From Candidatus Zipacnadia bacterium (GTDB lineage Bacteria; Armatimonadota; Zipacnadia; JALGUG01), in contig JALGUG010000008.1 in NCBI GenBank assembly GCA_029820995.1, forward strand, positions 1 through 39,869: a DNA stretch of 39,869 nucleotides, read 5' to 3'. Of the stretch, positions 25,170 to 32,000 are shown in pieces; position 1 is the first letter of the stretch; every line of letters begins with the position of its first letter. The position numbers were made by a program, and so were the translations under genes. The notes under the pieces are model-generated. The model made no database searches and had not been told where the DNA came from. It worked only from the letters and a program-made list of their open reading frames with translations.

Positions 25170-25838
25170 ATGATGCCCAGCGAGCAGCAATTGCGGGCGG
25201 ACATCTGCGAGGTCGGCCGGCGGATGTGGCAGCGAGGCTTGACGGCAGCCTCGGACGGCAACATCAGCGTGCGGCTGTCGGCGGAGGAGTACCTGGCCAC
25301 GCCCACCGGCGTCAGCAAGGGATTCATGACGCCGGAGATAATCGTGAGAGTCGACGCCCAGGGCCGGCCGCTGCCGGGTGAGGGCCGCCCGTCCAGCGAG
25401 TTCCTCCTCCACCTCGCAGTCTACCGCCGCCGCCCCGACGTCTGCGCCGTCGTGCACGCGCATCCGCCCCTGGCTACCGGCTTTGCCGCTGCGGGCATCT
25501 CGCTGGAAAGCCCCATTCTCACCGAAGTGGTCGGCGGACTGGGGCCGATCCCGTTGGCCGAGTACGGCACCCCGTCCACCGAGGAGCTGCCGCGCTCCAT
25601 CGAGCCGCTGCTGGACGAGCATGACGCTTTCCTACTGGCCAACCACGGCGCGCTCACGGTGGGGCGAGACGTCTTCGAGGCCTATTTCCGTATGGAGACC
25701 GTGGAGCAGTGCGCCCAGGTGACGCTGGTGACACACCAGCTCGGCGGAGCGCGGCTGATCCCGGCCGAGAAGCTGACGGCCCTTCAGGCCATCCGCCGGG
25801 CGGCCCTCAACCGCGGGCCCTGTCGGCCCGAATCCTAG
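25170..25838 (+). CDS. Class II aldolase/adducin family protein (sugar-phosphate aldolase or related lyase)
   Basis: This 222-residue protein has the full class II aldolase signature: N31 and G-N-I-S (DGNISVRL), T-x-x-G-V-S-K-G (TPTGVSKGF), the catalytic glutamate E77 (PSSEFLLH), zinc ligands H96 and H98 (VVHAHPP) and a third histidine in LLANHGALTVG. Relatives include L-fuculose-phosphate and L-ribulose-phosphate aldolases or epimerases and MtnB-type dehydratases; which it is cannot be decided. The start chosen is ATG 25170 with AAGGA upstream; the much longer track ORF is read-through of a gap. It suggests degradation of a deoxy-sugar or pentose phosphate. Confidence 0.93.
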   Translation: MMPSEQQLRADICEVGRRMWQRGLTAASDGNISVRLSAEEYLATPTGVSKGFMTPEIIVRVDAQGRPLPGEGRPSSEFLLHLAVYRRRPDVCAVVHAHPPLATGFAAAGISLESPILTEVVGGLGPIPLAEYGTPSTEELPRSIEPLLDEHDAFLLANHGALTVGRDVFEAYFRMETVEQCAQVTLVTHQLGGARLIPAEKLTALQAIRRAALNRGPCRPES

Positions 25839-25869
25839 CGCTGCGCTGAACGCGATCCCGAGAGCATCC

Positions 25870-26202
25870 ATGAGCCGCGACCTCGGCGCCAGACTGGAGT
25901 TCCTGGAGGCTTCCTGCACTCGCCTGCGCGAGCAGCTCGAGCGCGCCAACGCGGAGTTGAATGTCGAGATCCGCCGTCTGGAGCGCACGGTTCGTACTGC
26001 GCGGGATCTGATCGGCGAGCCCACGGAATCCGAACAAGGCCCCCAGGCGGAGCACGAGGCCACCAAACAGACGGTCAGGGAAGCCATTCTCCGCTCGGCC
26101 CAAGGCACACGGGCCCGCGAGCTCCTGGGGCGGGTTCAGAAGCTCGAGCAGCGACTGCGACAGGTGGAGCAGCAGCTTCAGGTCTTGCGAAAAGCCCGCT
26201 AG
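25870..26202 (+). CDS. Small coiled-coil protein
   Basis: This 110-residue protein is almost entirely heptad-rich helix: an N-terminal segment (LGARLEFLEASCTRLREQLERANAELNVEIRRLERTV) and a C-terminal one (RELLGRVQKLEQRLRQVEQQLQVL) joined by a charged linker. There is no signal peptide or membrane segment, so it should be cytoplasmic. It starts 31 bases after the aldolase stop and precedes the pseudokinase gene. The family is unknown. The codon use matches neighbours, which supports it as a real gene. Confidence 0.7.
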   Translation: MSRDLGARLEFLEASCTRLREQLERANAELNVEIRRLERTVRTARDLIGEPTESEQGPQAEHEATKQTVREAILRSAQGTRARELLGRVQKLEQRLRQVEQQLQVLRKAR

Positions 26203-26233
26203 AGCCGGTCTGCAGGCCTCAGGCCCCCGGCTC
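26202..26233 (+). terminator. Hairpin at the stop of the coiled-coil gene
   Basis: GAGCCGG (26202-26208) and CCGGCTC (26227-26233) form a perfect 7-bp stem that begins at the stop codon, with an inner GGCCT/AGGCC pair. There is no T-run after it, so termination strength is uncertain. Confidence 0.35.
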
Positions 26234-26311
26234 GGTCGCATCCTCATTCCCCCTGAGTGCGACGCATGTGATTCTTATCACGCATCGAACCTCTTGCCCT
26301 TAAGCCTCGTC

Positions 26312-26333
26312 GCGTATACTATACGCAATAGTG
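26312..26333 (+). promoter_or_regulatory. Palindromic operator-like site and possible promoter upstream of the pseudokinase
   Basis: GCGTATACTATACGC (26312-26326) is a perfect palindrome around a central C, and overlaps TACTATACGCAATAGTG (26317-26333), which matches 13 of 17 bases of the dyad at 28863-28879. TATACT inside it resembles a -10 element, with TTGCCC 15 bases upstream. The gene begins about 25-60 bases downstream, so a repressor bound here would block transcription. Confidence 0.45.
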
Positions 26334-26358
26334 GTAGTCCGAGTGCGGCAGGCAACCT

Positions 26359-28011
26359 GTGTCGGTAGATCGAGGGTTAGGGGTGATCGCCGTGGCCGAA
26401 CGACTAGGCGACCGGTATGAAGCAGTTAAGGAGTTGACGCGGCAGGACCACTGTCGCGGTCTGCGCGCCCGCGATGTGTTGCTGGGCCAGAGCGTGCTGG
26501 CGGTGGCTCTGGAGCCCTCGGCGGCGGTGCTCGGAGCACAGCGAGACCGTCTGGCGGAGGCTTTCCGGAAGGAGTTGCGGGCTGTGTCGCACTGCGCCGA
26601 CGCACGAATCGCGGCGCCGATCGAGTTGCGATTGGAGGGAACGGAGCCCTTTGCGATCTTCGAAGATCCGGCTCGTCCCTCGCTGGCCGAGCGACTGCAG
26701 CGCTCCGTGTCCTGGGAGCACGCCATTACGCTGGCTCGCGATCTCTGCGATGTCCTGAGCTTACTCCAACAGCAGGGGCTGCAGTTCACCGCGGTCCCGC
26801 TGCCGTTCCTGTTCCGCACCGACGAGGACCGCCTGCGGTGGGTGCATCTGGGGATCGGCAACCTGACGGACAGCCCCACGTCGCTGGCCGCGGCCGGGCG
26901 GACCGTCTCCGCGCCGCACGCCTCGCCCGAGGAACTGCGCGGCGGGCCGGTGAGCGGGCGGTCACTGGTGTTCTCCGTCGCGGCCGTGCTGTATGAACTC
27001 CTATGCGGCGCCCGTGCCTTCCCCGGAGAGACGGTGCCGGAGATTCTGGCTGCGATGGACCGCGGTGAACCCGAGCCACTGTGGCTGAAGGATAGCATGA
27101 TCCCGGGCGATCTGGCGGACCTGGTTCAGCGTTCGCTGCAGGCCGATCCGGACCGCCGTCCGGCCGACCTGCAGGCCTTCGCGCAAGAGCTGGCCGCGGC
27201 CGCCGAGAGCTTGACGCCGGGCGTGCCGGCCGAAGAGCACGCCGCCGCCGTCCCGCTGCCGCCGGCAGCTCCGCTCGCTGAGCCGCAGCCCGAGCCGGAG
27301 GAAGCTCCGGAGCCTGTCGAGACGGCCGCGGCCGTGGAAGTACCGGAGACGGCCCAGGCAGCCGGGCAGCAGCCGCAAGAGCCCGTGGAGCCGACCTTGG
27401 CTGTGCCCGCCGAGCCGGTGGAGGCTCCCGCGGAGGCCGTCGGGGCTGCTCCCGAGCCCGCTGAGGAGAAGGCGACTGCCGAGCCGGGCAAGTCATACCT
27501 GAAGGCGATCCTCATCGGCGGCGCCGCGGCGGTTTGGCTGGCGCTGACCATCGGGGCGTTGGCTCTGACCTGGAGCAAGTTCGCCGGGCAACCGGAGCCG
27601 GCAGTGCCGAGCGCCGCGGCTGTGCCCATTCAACCCGCCGCACCCGTGGAGCAGCCGCCGGCCGTTGCTCCGAGGGCCGAAGCGCGACCGGCTGCGCCTC
27701 CGACAGCGGCTCCCGAGCTCCCGGCACCTCGCGTGCCGCCGAGCGCGGCAGCGCCCGCCGCACCGTCCCGCCCGCCGACGGCGACCGTGCCCCGGGTGCG
27801 CGTTCGCAGACTCCGTCGGGCACGGCCGCACGCAGCACCGCCGCGGTACGTCCGTCTGCCGGGAATGACCCGCGCGGTTGACATCCGCCATTCGCCGGTG
27901 GCGAGCCCGGTCCCGGGCGGTTCGTACGGCCGCAGCTCCGGGTACGCTTTCCGCAATCCGAGCTTCCATCCGAACTCCAAGGCGGCGAGGATCAGGCGCG
28001 CGGGCTGGTGA
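26359..28011 (+). CDS. Membrane-spanning pseudokinase (degenerate Ser/Thr kinase fold)
   Basis: Residues about 15-280 align with bacterial Hanks-type kinases but the catalytic residues are gone. There is no GxGxxG and no VAIK lysine (VLAVALEP), the HRD loop is replaced by TAVPLPFLF, and DFG by LGIGNL. The structural features remain: the APE-like ASPEE, a VFSVAAVLYELLCGARAFPG segment where helix F is expected, and the C-terminal DRRPADLQAFAQELA. A Pro/Ala/Glu-rich linker (about 285-380), one transmembrane helix (about 382-405) and a Pro/Ala/Arg-rich extracytoplasmic tail follow. This is the PknB-like topology without activity, so scaffolding or sensing is likely. The track GTG at 26359 is used; GTG 26392 is an alternative preceded by AGGGGTG. 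Paralogous active kinases are not seen nearby. Confidence 0.85.
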   Translation: MSVDRGLGVIAVAERLGDRYEAVKELTRQDHCRGLRARDVLLGQSVLAVALEPSAAVLGAQRDRLAEAFRKELRAVSHCADARIAAPIELRLEGTEPFAIFEDPARPSLAERLQRSVSWEHAITLARDLCDVLSLLQQQGLQFTAVPLPFLFRTDEDRLRWVHLGIGNLTDSPTSLAAAGRTVSAPHASPEELRGGPVSGRSLVFSVAAVLYELLCGARAFPGETVPEILAAMDRGEPEPLWLKDSMIPGDLADLVQRSLQADPDRRPADLQAFAQELAAAAESLTPGVPAEEHAAAVPLPPAAPLAEPQPEPEEAPEPVETAAAVEVPETAQAAGQQPQEPVEPTLAVPAEPVEAPAEAVGAAPEPAEEKATAEPGKSYLKAILIGGAAAVWLALTIGALALTWSKFAGQPEPAVPSAAAVPIQPAAPVEQPPAVAPRAEARPAAPPTAAPELPAPRVPPSAAAPAAPSRPPTATVPRVRVRRLRRARPHAAPPRYVRLPGMTRAVDIRHSPVASPVPGGSYGRSSGYAFRNPSFHPNSKAARIRRAGW

Positions 28012-28031
28012 CCCGACGGCGGTCGGCGACT

Positions 28032-28104
28032 GGGCTGTTTCACAATCCCGGTGGGAGCGCCTTCAGGGGCGATTATGCTTCGTCGTTGAGGTTCGGGAAC
28101 GACT
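28032..28104 (+). repeat. MITE/REP-like element (copy 4, degenerate)
   Basis: GCTGTTTCA resembles the left end of copy 2, and GTCGTTGAGGTT and GGGAAC resemble the right. The central hairpin reads GCGCC-TTCA-GGGGC, with one mismatch, after a GTGG tetranucleotide of REP type. It follows the pseudokinase stop by about 20 bases. Confidence 0.6.
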
Positions 28105-28230
28105 GCCGGTCCTGCAGCGACGGTTGGCTCAGGTCACGCATCTGGGCGACCTTGGAGGGGCTGGATACGAGGCTACAGGCCGTCTGCAGCCGAAGTATCC
28201 AGCCCGACACGGGGTCCGGGAGGTCCAAAT

Positions 28231-28293
28231 GCGGTCCGAATGGGGCCCCTGCGTCTCGCTAACGCGAGCCGCTTGTCCCTATCCGGCCCTTCC
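28231..28293 (-). repeat. GC-rich hairpin repeat, long form with inner hairpin (copy 5, reverse orientation)
   Basis: The reverse complement of this stretch aligns with the copy at 10981-11044. Its inner hairpin CTCGC-TAAC-GCGAG (28255-28268) replaces TTGC-GCTA-GCAA there, changing one T-A pair to C-G. The outer stem is weaker here. With the repeat at 28300-28315 and copy 4 of the MITE-like element this covers much of the 413-base convergent gap 28012-28424. Confidence 0.75.
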
Positions 28294-28299
28294 ACGGCA

Positions 28300-28315
28300 C
28301 GCTCCGCGCGAAGTG
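28300..28315 (+). repeat. 16-bp repeated sequence (with 25001-25016)
   Basis: CGCTCCGCGCGAAGTG is identical to the copy at 25001-25016. Both lie in gaps and are followed by T-rich, otherwise different sequence. Confidence 0.5.
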
Positions 28316-28370
28316 TTGTTGTGGTATTGGTAGTGCCGTCAGTCCCAGTCCCGCCTTGCGGCACACAAAG

Positions 28371-28396
28371 GAGGCGCGGCCCGAAGGCCGCGCCTC
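28371..28396 (-). terminator. Intrinsic terminator with a UUCG loop
   Basis: GAGGCGCGGCC and GGCCGCGCCTC form a perfect 11-bp stem just after the stop of the His-rich gene. On the minus-strand transcript the loop is UUCG closed by C-G, the exceptionally stable tetraloop, followed by CTTTGTGTG. The T-tract is short, but the position and stem make termination likely. Confidence 0.75.
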
Positions 28397-28424
28397 GATT
28401 ACTCCACACGCGTTTGCGGCGTGC

Positions 28425-28784
28425 TCACCAGGACCGGTACCGATTGTAACGGTCGTAGTGGCGGTAATGGCGGTCGTAGCGATGGCTGCGATGCCGGCTC
28501 CGGCGATGGTCGTCGTAGCGGTGCTCGTAGCGCGGGTAATGGCCGCGACGATGGTGACGGTAGTGGCGATAGTTGTAGCTGTGATGACGATAGTGGTCGT
28601 TATCATTGTCCGCCAGGATACTCAGGAGCGCCAAACCGCCGATGATCGCCAGGGCCGTGTTCCGGCGCCCTTCACGCGAAGCCTGCGCCGGAGGGATCGA
28701 GGTTGCCAGCAGGGCCACTGTGATCAGGGCCACGACAAACAGTCCGAAGTAGCTGCTGCGACTGTAGGTTAGGTTGCGGGTCAT
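28425..28784 (-). CDS. Small secreted or anchored His/Arg/Tyr-rich protein
   Basis: This 119-residue protein has a hydrophobic N-terminal segment (YFGLFVVALITVALLATSIPPAQA, probable signal peptide), a second short hydrophobic stretch (TALAIIGGLALLSIL), and then a tail of about 60 residues that is roughly two-thirds His, Arg and Tyr (HYRHHSYNYRHYRHHRRG). The tail begins after DNDND. It could bind metals, nucleic acid or polysaccharide; no family is recognised. ATG 28784 is preferred to the track GTG 28793 because GAGGG lies 8 bases before it. Upstream are two tandem 17-bp dyads, suggesting tight regulation, and downstream is a strong terminator. Confidence 0.8.
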   Translation of the reverse strand: MTRNLTYSRSSYFGLFVVALITVALLATSIPPAQASREGRRNTALAIIGGLALLSILADNDNDHYRHHSYNYRHYRHHRRGHYPRYEHRYDDHRRSRHRSHRYDRHYRHYDRYNRYRSW

Positions 28785-28843
28785 CTTATTCACCCTCTCT
28801 CCTCAACTGTCGAGGTGCTTCTGTTGGCTCCCCCAGAGCAATC

Positions 28844-28879
28844 TACTATGGCCTATCGTAATTACTATACCCTATAGTA
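28844..28879 (-). promoter_or_regulatory. Two tandem 17-bp palindromic sites, probable operator
   Basis: TACTATACCCTATAGTA (28863-28879) is a 7-bp perfect inverted repeat around CCC. The adjacent TACTATGGCCTATCGTA (28844-28860) is a near match, 2 bases away, giving a 19-bp centre-to-centre spacing, nearly two helical turns. Read on the minus strand, TTGCTA and TACGAT lie 17 bases apart and could be -35 and -10 elements. Similar tandem dyads bind winged-helix repressors such as BlaI/GntR types; the regulator is not in this window. Confidence 0.55.
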
Positions 28880-29098
28880 GCAATTCATAGTGTGAACAAG
28901 CCAACAGAAACGCCGCCACCAGCGGCCGGCTTCAGGCGGCTCTGTCGCGTCCGAGGGACCCAATCGGCAACGGCAAGAAGTGGAGGAGGCGATTCTGCGG
29001 AGGACGCACCGTCGAGGAGAACGGCAAACGCGGGGAGAACCGGCCCTCAACGCTCCCGGAGGCCTTTCCTCCCCACGCTTGCAGATGCTCTTAAGCGC

Positions 29099-29112
29099 CG
29101 GGCTAAAGCCCG
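29099..29112 (-). terminator. Small hairpin downstream of the pseudopilin gene
   Basis: CGGGCT and AGCCCG pair around AA, about 35 bases after the minus-strand stop at 29147. There is no T-run on the minus strand. The rest of the gap 28880-29146 shows nothing recognisable. Confidence 0.35.
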
Positions 29113-29146
29113 ACTACGGTCTTCCTGAGCCCGCCCGCTGGCGCCG

Positions 29147-29773
29147 CTAGAAGTCGTAGCTGGGGTGCCAGTACCGCTGGTCGTCGAGGTCGTTCTTCTT
29201 CATCCACTTGGCGTGTCCGTCGTAGAACCCCACATTCAGGCCGTCGTTGTGCGGATCCTGAACGCGGCTGGTGAAGTAGTACCGATGACTATCGCCGGCG
29301 GGGCGCCAGGCTGCATAGCCGTAGTAGTCGTTGTCGCCGATCATCACTTTCTGCGAGGGCGTGTTGCACTGCGCCAGTGAGCGATTGTCCATGTCCATAT
29401 TGTCCCAGTAGGACAGCCCGACTCCCTGTCGGCCCGCGGGAGCGTTGGGCCGCAGAACCTGGTCCCCCGTCTGGGCTGCGTCCGACGGGCAGACGAAGAC
29501 CTGAAAGTTCTTCACATAGGGCATCACAACTTCGTGGGTGCAGTACAGCCAGTTGTGGCCCGAGTCTCCGCAGCGATGGATGCACGTTCGCTCGTCGTAG
29601 TCCTGGAAGTACATCAAATACCCGAGGCTGATCTGCTTGACATTCGACAGGCAGCTTGTCTGCCGCGCCTTCTCCCGCGCCCTTGCGAACACCGGGAACA
29701 GGATCGCGGCCAGGATCGCGATGATCGCGATTACCACCAACAACTCAATCAAGGTGAAACCTCTGTTGCGCAC
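29147..29773 (-). CDS. Type IV pilin-like/type II secretion pseudopilin with H-x9-DG C-terminus
   Basis: The N-terminus is a prepilin signal: RNRG, then [32 protein letters not shown], with cleavage expected after G and glutamate at +5. A globular domain with [22 protein letters not shown] follows; the C-terminus has [11 protein letters not shown], the H-x9-DG type motif of this DUF1559-like family. These proteins assemble into pilus-like or secretion structures at the cell surface and occur in many copies per genome in Armatimonadota and Planctomycetota. The second GTG (29773) is preferred over 29782, because AGGAGG at 29782-29787 overlaps the first but stands 8 bases before the second. The gap upstream (29774-29898) shows no clear promoter. 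Confidence 0.93.
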   Translation of the reverse strand: MRNRGFTLIELLVVIAIIAILAAILFPVFARAREKARQTSCLSNVKQISLGYLMYFQDYDERTCIHRCGDSGHNWLYCTHEVVMPYVKNFQVFVCPSDAAQTGDQVLRPNAPAGRQGVGLSYWDNMDMDNRSLAQCNTPSQKVMIGDNDYYGYAAWRPAGDSHRYYFTSRVQDPHNDGLNVGFYDGHAKWMKKNDLDDQRYWHPSYDF

Positions 29774-29898
29774 TCGCAGCACCTCCTGTAGTTTGTCCCG
29801 ACCAGAACATCAAGACTTCTTCGTCATCAGAACACAACCTACCGCCTTTATTAACCCGCTGGCACCGCAATGGTTCCAACAATCTCAGTATACGCCGC

Positions 29899-30876
29899 TT
29901 AGGACCGCGGCCGATACCGTGAGGGGAACGCCGCCCCGTACTCCTTCACCGGCGGCGGGCCGTACATGTCGAAGTACTCCTGGTCGAGGAACACGCCGAA
30001 GGTGGTGGCGCGGCGAAAGCCCAGCGAGGCGTAGAACTCCAGGTCGGCGGCCATCACCTCCGGCGTCACCGGCAGCATCTTCGCCGGACGCTTCCAGCCC
30101 GAATGCCGCGAGGCGTCCAGCCAATACTCCAGCACCTGCGCGCCCTCGGTCCCAAAGAACTCGACCAGGCGCCGCAAGCTCGCCACGTGCTCCCGGTTGG
30201 CCGCGCAGTCCGGATCGTTCAGCGGCACTTCCCATGAGCGCCGGATCGGCGCGTACTCCAGGAACACGCCCGGCTCCGGCGCGATGTGCTCGGGTGGTGT
30301 GAGCGTGTCGTGATAGGCCAGCGCGGCCGCCCGGGCCCGGGGATCGAACTCGCGCAGGCCCCTCAGGATCGCGTGGACCGCCACCAGGTTCTGGTCCGCG
30401 GGCGACAGCTCCCGGCACGTTGGACAGCGGCACCAGGGCCTTCCGTCGTCGCCCCAGTAGTAGTACCGATGCGTGGTCGGCGTCAGCCGGGCCGCCAGCT
30501 TGGCCGCGTTCTCGCCGATGACCTCCAGCGCCGCCGGCGAGGAGACGCACAGGTTGCAGTCCGGCTTACGTTCGCCGTCCTCGTCCATGCGGAACATCTC
30601 CGGGTCGCGCTCGAACAGCTCGCGCGGCAGCAGCTCCCCGCAGGCGTGCAGCTCATACTCCAGATCCAGCCCTGCTGCGGCCACCTGGTTGAGGAACGCC
30701 TGTCCGCCGTCCGTTTCCACGAACGACACGAGCTTGGAGGGCGGCCCGCCCAGCACGTGCAGCGCAATCACGTTCAGACCGCACTGCGCTACCAGCTCCG
30801 GCCAGTGCGGATAGCTGAGGTCGGGCTCCGTGAGCACGATGCCCCGGGCCTCGTACGGTCCGCTCGTTTGACTCAT
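29899..30876 (-). CDS. DUF4838-like protein (putative carbohydrate-active TIM barrel)
   Basis: This 325-residue protein has the DUF4838 pattern found in glycan-degrading clusters: an N-terminal strand-helix region (GIVLTEPDLSYPHWPELVAQCGLNVIALHVLG) then, in the middle, HRYYYWGDDGRPWCRCPTCRELSPADQNL, with a C-x-C-x-x-C cysteine cluster, and ADLEFYASLGFRRATTFGVFLDQEYF near the end. An acidic WGDD is a catalytic candidate. No signal peptide is present. The track start is replaced by ATG 30876, which has GGGAGA about 7 bases upstream. It diverges from the MDR gene at 31009, and half of a double-hairpin repeat lies between them. Confidence 0.75.
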   Translation of the reverse strand: MSQTSGPYEARGIVLTEPDLSYPHWPELVAQCGLNVIALHVLGGPPSKLVSFVETDGGQAFLNQVAAAGLDLEYELHACGELLPRELFERDPEMFRMDEDGERKPDCNLCVSSPAALEVIGENAAKLAARLTPTTHRYYYWGDDGRPWCRCPTCRELSPADQNLVAVHAILRGLREFDPRARAAALAYHDTLTPPEHIAPEPGVFLEYAPIRRSWEVPLNDPDCAANREHVASLRRLVEFFGTEGAQVLEYWLDASRHSGWKRPAKMLPVTPEVMAADLEFYASLGFRRATTFGVFLDQEYFDMYGPPPVKEYGAAFPSRYRPRS

Positions 30877-30897
30877 GTCATCATCTCCCTGATGGCA

Positions 30898-30940
30898 GCA
30901 GTCTCGTGCATGGCTCGGGATGAGCCGTGCCACAGGACCG
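30898..30940 (+). repeat. Double-hairpin repeat, half copy C (second hairpin only)
   Basis: The sequence around GATGAGCCGTGCCACAGGAC matches full copy A. The left arm reads CATGGCTCG, in which both differences still pair as G-T wobbles in RNA. The first hairpin is absent. It sits in the divergent gap between the DUF4838 and MDR genes. Confidence 0.65.
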
Positions 30941-31008
30941 AAGGAACTGGAGGCTGTGCCACGGAACTAGCGTGGTGGTGCCATTGTCGTTCATTGGAGG
31001 TCTGTGCC

Positions 31009-31980
31009 GTGAAGAAGCTGATCTCTCCCGAACCCGACAAGGTGGCCGTCGTGGATGTTGAGGCGCCGGAAATGGGCCCGCGCGACGTTCTGGTGCAGGT
31101 CGTGCGCTCGCTGATTAGCCCCGGCTCGGAGCTCAATCGCGTGCGCAAGCTGCCCGGCGACAAGCCGGAGAAGTGGCCCAACTACGACCTGGGCTATGCG
31201 GCCGCGGGCAAGATCATCGAGATGGGCCCGGAGGTCGAGGGCTTCCATGTGGGGCAGCGGGTCGTCGTAGTCCGGCACCACCAGCAGCTCGTGACCTCCC
31301 CGTACGCCGGGGACCGGGTTCGCGCGACCATTCCCCTTCCCGACGAGATCTCGTGGGACCAGGCGCCCTTCGTCATGTGGGGCCGAAGCTGCTACAACTG
31401 GACCAATCAGGCGAACATTCAGCTCGGCGATACGGTGGCCATCACGGGGCTCGGCCTCGTGGGCCTGCTGATGGCCATGTGGTGCCGCCTGCGCGGTCCC
31501 GGGCAGATCATCGGCCTGGACCTGTACGAGAAGCGCCGGGAGCTGGCGGGCAAGGTCGGGGTTGAGCACGTTATTGATCCACGGGAGCCCGAAGTCGTGA
31601 GCCGAGTGAAAGCCCTGACCGACGGCCGCGGGGCCGATGTCACCATCCACTGCGTTTCCGGGGCGGCGACGGAGGCCTTCGAGCTGTCGCAGCAGCTCAC
31701 GCGCACCGGCGGGCGCGTTGTGCTGCTCGGGATCCATTCGGGCCCGCTGACCATTCGCCGCGGCGAGTTCCTGCACAAGGACCTGGTCGGCGGCGGAACT
31801 GATTACGACTACAGCCACGACATTTTCCGCATTGGGATCAGATTCATCGCCGACGGCCGCTGGCCGGTGCTGGACATCGTGACGCACAATGTGTCCTTCG
31901 AACAAGCGCCTGAGATCTACGACCTGCTCAATTTCCGCCCGCAGGAGACCGGCGCCGTTCTGCTCCGGTGGGACGCCTGA
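31009..31980 (+). CDS. Medium-chain dehydrogenase/reductase without structural zinc
   Basis: This 323-residue MDR protein has an N-terminal GroES-like half (PRDVLVQVVRSLISPGSELNRVR) and a Rossmann half (TVAITGLGLVGLLMAMWCRLRGPGQIIGLD). Residues equivalent to the zinc cysteine and the structural zinc cysteines are missing, unlike the gene at 21554. That places it near zinc-free alcohol or sugar dehydrogenases of the type often linked to Gfo/Idh clusters. The GTG at 31009 has GGAGG 8 bases upstream; the longer track ORF is read-through. Its 3' end faces the next gene with only 20 bases between stops. Substrate unknown, probably a sugar derivative. Confidence 0.9.
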   Translation: MKKLISPEPDKVAVVDVEAPEMGPRDVLVQVVRSLISPGSELNRVRKLPGDKPEKWPNYDLGYAAAGKIIEMGPEVEGFHVGQRVVVVRHHQQLVTSPYAGDRVRATIPLPDEISWDQAPFVMWGRSCYNWTNQANIQLGDTVAITGLGLVGLLMAMWCRLRGPGQIIGLDLYEKRRELAGKVGVEHVIDPREPEVVSRVKALTDGRGADVTIHCVSGAATEAFELSQQLTRTGGRVVLLGIHSGPLTIRRGEFLHKDLVGGGTDYDYSHDIFRIGIRFIADGRWPVLDIVTHNVSFEQAPEIYDLLNFRPQETGAVLLRWDA

Positions 31981-32000
31981 TCCAGCGCCCGGCCCTCTGT

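Noticed and set aside
24189-25838. 549-codon plus-strand ORF spanning the methyltransferase
   Set aside because: Only its last 222 codons are the aldolase. The rest reads antisense through the methyltransferase and the double-hairpin repeat.
30286-31980. 564-codon plus-strand ORF starting inside the DUF4838 region
   Set aside because: The real gene begins at GTG 31009 with a GGAGG site. The upstream part is antisense to the DUF4838 gene and includes repeat copy C.
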